From Pigoraptor vietnamica (taxonomy: Eukaryota > Opisthokonta > Filasterea), in NCBI GenBank assembly GCA_943704525.1, contig CALSCQ010001831.1, positions 3,556-27,511 of the forward strand: a stretch of 23,956 nucleotides of DNA. The letters run 5' to 3'. Below, piece by piece: positions 18,330 to 23,956 of this stretch (position 1 is the stretch's first letter; each line of letters begins with the position of its first letter). The notes beneath the pieces were generated by a model. The model was not told where the DNA came from and made no database searches. It worked only from the letters and a program-made list of their open reading frames with translations. Both the position numbers and the translations under genes were made by a program.

Positions 18330-19408
18330 AGGGTGCGTGTGCCTCGCGTCGTTGCCACGAGCGGACTGGGTCCGCGTCGCGTGGTCGTACAGTAAAGAAT
18401 GTCGTTGCAGTTTGAGACAATTTTTGGTTCGGATTGGCGCAGAGGGTCAACGGCTGTCTCTAGCTCCCTTGCGTGCATGCGTGCATCGGTGTACTTGCGA
18501 CATTGTTACTCTGACTTTCGTTGTACTTTCGTCCATTGCTGTAAGCACGAACGTGCTTTGGCGGCAGAATGCGGAAGTGGGAACAAGCGTTTAGGAGAGA
18601 GAAAGAAGAGTGAAAGAGAGGCAGACGAAGCGACGACGACGTCGGGGGCGATGGGCGACTCGAGATAACTCTGCCGTGTGGGCGAGAGCGACGAGTTGGG
18701 CTGGCTACCCGGACACTCTCTGTTACATCGAAAAATTTCATACATTTTTCATATATAGCGCAATTATTTTTCAGATTATTTCCTGTGAGCGTTGAAACAA
18801 CACACGCCGAGGCGTATTTTTCCCGAAATTTTGCGCGAAATTTTTCGCGGGTAAACTCAGCTCCACACAACTCTAGCACCGTTTTTTATTAGCGTTTTTA
18901 TTACCGCTTTATTACGTTTTTGTGCGCGCGTTATTGCGCGAAAAAGTTGGCGGGCGAATGGCGCCGTAATAATTCGCGCGCCCATACTTACGCCGTAGCG
19001 AAATGATGCGTCAAAACTCGACGTTTGCCTCGAACTTATAATTGCGGGTCGGCGTGCACACGCGGCCTTCAGCGCTACCCTTCGCCTCTCTTTTCCATAC
19101 AATGTGCCATACATTTTCGAGGGCTGATAACTCTATTAACACGCGCACTGCTCTATTGAAGCTTTAGAGTTCGCAGGCAAATCACTATGGGGCGAACCAC
19201 AGCCACCCACCATGTTCGCCTCCCCCCCACCGCCCCCGTTCTCACGCACGCACACCATCTACCCGCACCAACGCACGCACCAACGCACCCACGCACGCCC
19301 ACCGAAAGCACGCACGAGTTGTACAGAAGTCCCACTGCCATCACCCTTCGCATTTGCAACTCGCGTCTTCTGCCTCTGCTAACATCAAGGTCCACCATCA
19401 AGCACATT
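18330..19408. promoter_or_regulatory. Intergenic: sorting-nexin 3' flank and zinc-finger gene promoter/leader
   Basis: No supported exon in 1,079 bp. From about 18720 to 19030 the composition turns AT-rich. A group of E2F-like motifs lies at 18822-18954. From 19187 an open frame leads into the zinc-finger protein, but its first 74 codons are CA-rich, low-complexity and probably leader. Confidence 0.45.
18822..18954. promoter_or_regulatory. Cluster of E2F-like motifs
   Basis: TTTCGCGC on the minus strand at 18833-18840 and again at 18936-18943, TTTCGCGG on the plus strand at 18843-18850, and TTGGCGGG at 18947-18954. These fit or nearly fit the E2F consensus TTTSSCGC, in an AT-rich setting about 450 bp upstream of the zinc-finger start. 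Function is inferred. Confidence 0.35.
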
Positions 19409-20209
19409 ATGGCGCACACCAACGCCGACGCATCTCTTCGTGCCTTCGGGACGTCCGAGAACATGCTGCCCGCCGTCAACATGGCCCACGCAACCTACCC
19501 GTTCTCGGCTCAGCCTTCCGAGTTTCAAGTCGGGGCGCTCATCGCGGAGGATGCCGCGGCGGGTCCCTTCGGCAGGAACGAGAACTTCGATTCGGTCGTG
19601 GACTATCTCGACCTGTGCTACGACCATTTGGTCGACGGTGACACGAATCTGGAAGCGATGCTCCGTGACTCTCCGCTGGAGTCGAGCGACAAGGTCAACG
19701 CCAACGGCGCCACCACGGTGCTTGACGAGACCGACGATGCGACGTGGCCTTGCGCAACAACCGAGATTGACGATGGATCGACGCCGCCTTCCTCGCCGTC
19801 GGTGTCGCCTGGGCATGTCATGAGCCGTCCGAACTACTCGACGGGAGTTGCATGGGGTCGCCAATCCTCGCCCAACTCCCTCGATGCCGGCGGCCGCGCT
19901 GCGAAGCCACGCAAGAAGGCGTCTCGCAGCGCTCGGTCGAAGTCTCCCAGCCAATGTGCACCACGCACCCCCACGAGCGGTGAGCATGCGAACGCCGCGC
20001 GCCTCAAGAGGCCCGCTGACGGCTTGTACAGGTGCACCGTCAGCGGCTGCGAGAAGGTTGTTCTGTGGGGCTCGCGGTGCAATCATCGCAAGCTCCACAG
20101 CGCTGCGTGGGTTCCGTGCGAGTACTGCGGCAAGATGTACCAGCAGAGAACGCCTGCCCTGCGAATGCACCTGCTTCGCGAACATGGCGTTCGCCGCCGC
20201 CAAGCGTGA
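19409..20209 (+). CDS. Two-finger C2H2 zinc-finger protein (single exon)
   Basis: A 266-residue protein from ATG 19409 (context ACATTATGG). An in-frame ATG at 19187 would add 74 low-complexity residues rich in Thr, His and Pro from CA-repeat-like DNA and is judged less likely. The N-terminal two thirds is acidic and Ser/Pro-rich, including DSVVDYLDLCYDHLVDGD and PPSSPSVSP, and could act as a transactivation region. A basic stretch (KPRKKASRSARSKS) may be a nuclear signal. The C-terminus has two C2H2 fingers: C209, C214, H226, H230, and C237, C240, H254, H259. This suggests a DNA-binding regulator, but the target is unknown and no named family is recognised. It is intronless. Confidence 0.75.
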   Translation: MAHTNADASLRAFGTSENMLPAVNMAHATYPFSAQPSEFQVGALIAEDAAAGPFGRNENFDSVVDYLDLCYDHLVDGDTNLEAMLRDSPLESSDKVNANGATTVLDETDDATWPCATTEIDDGSTPPSSPSVSPGHVMSRPNYSTGVAWGRQSSPNSLDAGGRAAKPRKKASRSARSKSPSQCAPRTPTSGEHANAARLKRPADGLYRCTVSGCEKVVLWGSRCNHRKLHSAAWVPCEYCGKMYQQRTPALRMHLLREHGVRRRQA

Positions 20210-20396
20210 AGAACGACATACGGATACAACTCATTGCTCAGAGTGCATGTTAATCTGCCAATTGTTCGCGTGTTATTCTCGTAAATTGTTTCGCCGCGCC
20301 GCCCATGCATTACTTTGGGGCAGAACGCCCTTTTCGCTTGCACGGCGTCATTAAATCTACCTTTTTGCTGAACTGGGCTACTGCGTTGTGTGCTTT

Positions 20397-20493
<97 letters not shown>

Positions 20494-20885
20494 GTGTGTG
20501 TGTGTGTGTGTGTGTGTTTTCTTCCACCACACGCCCTGATGTCATGCATTTTTTGCCGACGAGCGACCATGACGTAATGGCTCAAAGTGAGCCTACCTAA
20601 ACGGGGCATTTCTGTCGTTAAATATCCATAACAAAATACAGAGTATTTATTAAACCTAACATAGTAGTTCTAGATTATTATAGCCAAATAAAGTAATCGC
20701 CGTGATGCACCCCGGATGGCCGCACATTGGGCAATTGCACGCTGGACTTTGCCACACTGGCCACACACAGCGAGCATCCCTCCATCCTTCATATCGGCAT
20801 CCGCATCCGCTCCGCTCTCGTCCTCTTTTTCACTCTATTCTTCTTCGGGGAGTGTGCGCTCAAGGCCGTTCCTCGATATTAGAAA
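20210..20885. other. Intergenic: zinc-finger 3' flank and RPS23 promoter
   Basis: Contains the (TG)n tract at 20401-20517 and an AATAAA at 20687-20692 inside an AT-rich patch (20620-20700), which may be a polyadenylation signal, though it is nearly 480 bp after the stop. A CT-rich stretch at 20775-20850, common in ribosomal-protein promoters, precedes the RPS23 start. Confidence 0.5.
20401..20517. repeat. (TG)n microsatellite
   Basis: About 115 bp of TG with one TTG interruption, intergenic, downstream of the zinc-finger gene. Confidence 0.95.
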
Positions 20886-22089
20886 ATGGGTGAGCGCTCG
20901 TTCTGGAGCCGTGTGGATGATCGGGGTGTATGGCGCCATTTGCCAGTGGCGTGTGTGAAGGCACGGGATGTGTGGGGATGTCACACGGGTTAGGGCGTGC
21001 GGCGAGAGTGGGCGCGTAGTGATTATGTAATGCCGCTGGATGTGCTTGCGGTGGACGTTGAGCTTATTGGGAGCGGTGTTGCGAAAAGGCACTCGCATCA
21101 CAAGGGCCGTTTCTTAGGTGTCGATATTGCGTTAGTTTAAAGTCTAATCGCACGTGGGGCTCTCTCCGTCTCTTTCGCTTTCTAATCCCTCTCACTCGTG
21201 CGCATCTCAGGCAAGCCGAGCGGACTCCGCACTGCGCGTAAGCTGCGCGATCACCGCCGCGAGCAGCGGTGGGCCGACAAGGGGTACAAGAAGAAGGCCC
21301 TCGGGACCATCTTCAAGCACCAGCCATTCGGTGGTGCGTCGCACGCCAAGGGCATCGTCCTCGAGAAGGTGTAAGTAATCCACTCGGGTCGGTTTTGTCG
21401 CTTTGTGGTGTGCATGTGTGTGAACGACGGCACGCGTATGTGTGTAGCGTGTGTGTGTGTGTGTGTGTGTGCGTGTGTGTGCGCGTGCACGCGCCTACTT
21501 TCGGCGCATTTGATCTGTCCCGGGGAGTAATTCTTTTCACGCGTTTGCGCGGGGTCGTGCCTTGTATCTGAGCGCACCTTCTCTTTGGATGATGCGCAGC
21601 GGTGTCGAGGCCAAGCAGCCCAACTCTGCCATCCGCAAGTGCGTGCGTGTGCAGCTGATCAAGAACGGCAAGAAGATCACGGCCTTCGTCCCCAACGACG
21701 GCTGCCTCAACTTTATTGAGGAGAACGACGAGGTGCTCGTCGCCGGCTTCGGTCGGTCGGGCCACGCCGTCGGTGATATTCCAGGTGCGTTTGCGTGCTC
21801 CATTGTCGCCCACCTCTGTGTTCTGCAAGCGCATGGCGAGGCTTGCTTATGTGTGCTGTCATGTCGCGAATCTGCTAGTGGCGCGAGAGGCTGTGGGTAG
21901 GGGGTAGTGACTTCTAAATCGCTGCGATACCTATTCTATTGTGCTTTGCCGTGGGTTATTCGTTTTCGAACCGGCTTCTGATGCGTGTTTTCTTGGTATT
22001 CTATAGGTGTCCGCTTCAAGATCGTCAAGGTCGCCGGCGTCGCTCTCCTCTCGCTCTGGAAGGAGAAGAAGGAGAAGCCCCGCTCGTAA
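20886..22089 (+). CDS. RPS23: Cytosolic ribosomal protein uS12 (RPS23), 4 exons
   Basis: Exons 20886-20889, 21211-21370, 21600-21784 and 22007-22089 encode 143 residues, exactly the human length. The sequence [53 protein letters not shown] and [22 protein letters not shown] is diagnostic. uS12 sits in the decoding centre of the small subunit; the invariant Pro62 in KQPNSAIRK is present. The first exon has only ATGG before a 321-bp intron, a common arrangement for ribosomal-protein genes. Donors are GTGAGC, GTAAGT and GTGCGT; the last acceptor is TAG. Intron 2 contains a TG repeat. I looked for an intronic C/D snoRNA and saw no convincing C/D pair. Confidence 0.98.
21449..21486. repeat. Short (TG)n tract in RPS23 intron 2
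   Basis: About 38 bp of TG with GCG interruptions within the intron 21371-21599. Confidence 0.9.
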
Positions 22090-22477
22090 GCGACGGAGCA
22101 CAGACATATCGCACGCGCTCTGCGTTGCGGGTGAAATAACAGCCCCCTGTACAATTACGTTTGCGCGGATGGTGTGTATGTGTGTGTGTATGTGTGTGCG
22201 CGAAAGCATCTTGGAACGCGGTGTGGAAGGCGGGTGTTTAGCGTGTGGCACTGCTTGCGCGTTGATGCCCACGGCAAAATTAGGAGCGTGAAAACTGTGT
22301 TTATGTGTATTTGACATGCGCAAGGCATTGACTGTACGCCCCATGCAGTAGTGCACTTTGGTGGAGGAAAAAAGGCAACGCACGCAAAGCAAAAACGACA
22401 GACGCAGCCACGATCTCTTCAATCGCCTGGCATCAACTCTCTCTCTCTCTCTCTCGCTCTCTGCGCATGCGTTTGTT
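22090..22477. other. Convergent intergenic region after RPS23
   Basis: Lies between the 3' ends of RPS23 (plus) and the 118-aa protein gene (minus). It contains imperfect TG repeats near 22172-22200 and a (CT)n run at 22438-22460. No exon or RNA gene seen. Confidence 0.5.
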
Positions 22478-23272
22478 TCACTTGGACTCGCGCGCCTTGA
22501 GCAATTTTTTGGACGCGGCCATGGCCTGCTTGAGCTTCTCTTCGCCAAACACCATGAGGAACTTGTCGTGGAACTTCTTCTCAAACACAAAGGCCTAGTT
22601 CGAAGGAAAGAAGAAAGCGTTAGAGAGGCGATAGTACACCCAGGAAACGAGTCGTAAAGGGGACGAAGACGCGAGAGACGGCGTAACACCACAAGCAGCG
22701 AGTCAGAGAGGGGACAGCGCAGAGGGCAGCTCTGAGTGGAGACAGCATCGCATAATGCTGCTCACAACAAACCGACGGGCCACAACAAACATTACAAGAA
22801 CACGCTTTCCCCACATATCGAAGCAATCACGGCTGCTACACTCGTACGCACCAAAGGAGACGGAATCACCACCCACCTCGTGGCTCGCAGACCGCTCAAT
22901 GGGGTGCACTTTGTCGGCGTCCTGACGCAGAGAGATGTTCCACTCGCGCAGCACCACGCCCTTTTTGTTCACGACAAACTGGCAGAAGTTCTTGCACGGC
23001 GCAGGGGCCTGAAGCGGCACGTGGGGTGAGACAGCGGACCAACACATCGAGGAAAATAAGCGAAACTCGCTCGGGGAACGCCTTGGAAAGCGAGACGAGA
23101 AAACACAAAGTGGTTCAAATCAATTGTTCGGGTTCTTCAATGGCTCACGATGCATCCCACGCACCTGCCCGCTGATGTCCAGCACAATGGCCTGACAATG
23201 CGCAATGGAGTCTGCGTTGCCTTCGTGAATGTCCGGCTCATAATAGTCCGAATCGTCCGATTCCGACGACAT
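22478..23272 (-). CDS. Unrecognised 118-aa protein (3 exons)
   Basis: Exons 23272-23165, 23008-22877 and 22594-22478 join in phase 0 and end at TGA. Donors are GTGCGT and GTGGGT; acceptors are CAG and TAG. The protein opens with an acidic, Ser/Tyr-rich segment (MSSESDDSDYYEPDIHEG). A central part follows with three Cys residues at the start of the region (C26, C41, C45) and the stretch FVVNKKGVVLREWNISLRQD. The tail is a basic amphipathic helix (KLKQAMAASKKLLKAR). Composition and absence of hydrophobic segments suggest a soluble protein with a folded middle. I do not recognise the family. Consistent coding bias and clean splice sites make it a likely real gene, but it rests on splice-site reading alone. 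Confidence 0.6.
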
Positions 23273-23763
23273 TTTTGGGCAAAGTGTTCGCAGAAGTTGC
23301 AAATTAGGAAGCGGCCTTTGCGCAAACTCTCGATGCGCCCAATGAAGCGCAACCACGCCGACAAGATAGGCACACGCACGCTCCGTAAGCAACGACTAGA
23401 GCTGGACTAAAAAAAGGGCAAATAAGCACGACGGGATATGTGTGAGATTTTCTCACACAGCGCAGTGGCTGTCCTCAAAGGTATGTGGCTAAAAATTCCG
23501 ATAGGTGAATCGTCCGAAATATTTTCCGAATGATATCGTAAAATTATGCTGTGACTGATGTTCGATACGTCGGCGCCTCCCACAATCTCAGATTGCTGCT
23601 GCGCTGCTCGCACAGTTACCAGTTACTATGCGCGCGGGAGAAGGTGACAGTACATGTGCGTTACAAGTGCCCCACCCCCGATGAGTCGAGCGTGGTTCTT
23701 GTGCGCTCGCCCATCCCTTCATCGGAGCAACACCATCGGTGCTCGCACGCATCAGCCGCAGCC
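23273..23763. promoter_or_regulatory. Divergent intergenic region between the 118-aa protein gene and the right-edge gene
   Basis: 491 bp that should hold two promoters. It contains a perfect inverted repeat at 23439-23459. The right half is GC-rich and leads to a strong start context (GCAGCCATGG). Confidence 0.45.
23439..23459. repeat. Perfect 9-bp inverted repeat
   Basis: TGTGTGAGA, spacer TTT, then TCTCACACA. It lies in the divergent intergenic region and could be a binding site for a dimeric factor or a cruciform/hairpin. Confidence 0.8.
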
Positions 23764-23956
23764 ATGGCGCAGGAGGGGGACCCCTCTGCGGACGATTTAG
23801 TGGAGTTGAAGGAAGTCAAAGAGCTGATTAGAGCACTCCACGCTAAAGGGTTGGTTCAGTTAACTGAGGAGGATAGGCAGTTGCTGACGCAGCTGCTCAT
23901 TAAGGAGACCAGGCGAGTTGCGCGTGGGAAGAGTGCCAATGGTCGCCGCTGTGCAC
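23764..23956 (+). CDS. N-terminus of an unidentified protein (runs off the window)
   Basis: ATG 23764 in an optimal context (GCAGCCATGG) opens a frame that stays open for 64 codons to the window edge. The sequence is acidic and helical (LVELKEVKELIRALHAKG, then LTEEDRQLLTQLLIKETRR), probably a coiled coil or helical bundle. No family is recognised from this fragment. Confidence 0.5.
   Translation, partial: MAQEGDPSADDLVELKEVKELIRALHAKGLVQLTEEDRQLLTQLLIKETRRVARGKSANGRRCA

Noticed and set aside
20890-21210. Intronic C/D snoRNA in RPS23 intron 1
   Set aside because: A GGATGAT near 20926 is only a partial C box and no matching D box with terminal stem was found.
10152-22089. Functional link between the oxygenase and RPS23 prolyl hydroxylation
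   Set aside because: RPS23 Pro62 is hydroxylated by the OGFOD1/Tpa1 family, which this remnant does not specifically resemble, and the gene is broken.

Overview
This window is nuclear DNA of a GC-rich, intron-rich eukaryote, most likely a unicellular one. The genes are compact and often carry several short introns with clear splice sites. They include a cytosolic ribosomal protein (uS12/RPS23), a spliceosomal Sm protein, a SNX-BAR sorting nexin and an RNA-surveillance scaffold. Long TG/CA microsatellites sit in introns and intergenic DNA. The lineage cannot be fixed from sequence alone; a protist such as an amoebozoan would fit, but that is a guess.

Layout: 53-654 (+) is the 3' end of a coiled-coil gene. 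839-2572 (-) is a three-exon TauE/SafE-type membrane transporter. 3196-5605 (-) is a four-exon CENATAC (CCDC84) homologue, a minor-spliceosome factor. Head-to-head with it, 5957-9125 (+) is a three-exon ZCCHC8-like protein with CCHC zinc knuckle, PSP domain and C-terminal helix, the NEXT scaffold family. 9632-11323 (+) is a decayed intronless 2OG-Fe(II) oxygenase. 12017-13411 (+) is an intronless cytochrome-b5/fatty-acid desaturase. 13721-14402 (-) is a four-exon SmG. 15139-18329 (+) is an eleven-exon SNX-BAR sorting nexin. 19409-20209 (+) is a two-finger C2H2 protein. 20886-22089 (+) is RPS23. 22478-23272 (-) is an unrecognised three-exon 118-aa protein. 23764 to the end (+) is the start of another gene.

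The main discovery is in the RNA-processing block. The first ZCCHC8-like intron (6267-6368) reads as a U12-type AT-AC intron: it starts ATATCC, has a branch-point motif CCTTGAC 17 nt from the 3' end, and ends in AC. Removing it rebuilds a conserved coiled coil. CENATAC, which in animals is needed for AT-AC minor introns, is the adjacent divergent gene, so an AT-AC splicing factor and an AT-AC intron-bearing gene share one 351-bp intergenic region. The intron is 102 nt, a multiple of three with no in-frame stop, so its retention would insert 34 residues rather than truncate the protein. SmG, shared by both spliceosomes, lies 8 kb away.

Other points of interest are a GC-AG intron in the sorting nexin, a strong G bias at donor position +3 across the window, the broken oxygenase next to an intronless desaturase (a possible transferred or virus-like island), a cluster of E2F-like motifs upstream of the zinc-finger gene, and several hairpins and tandem repeats.
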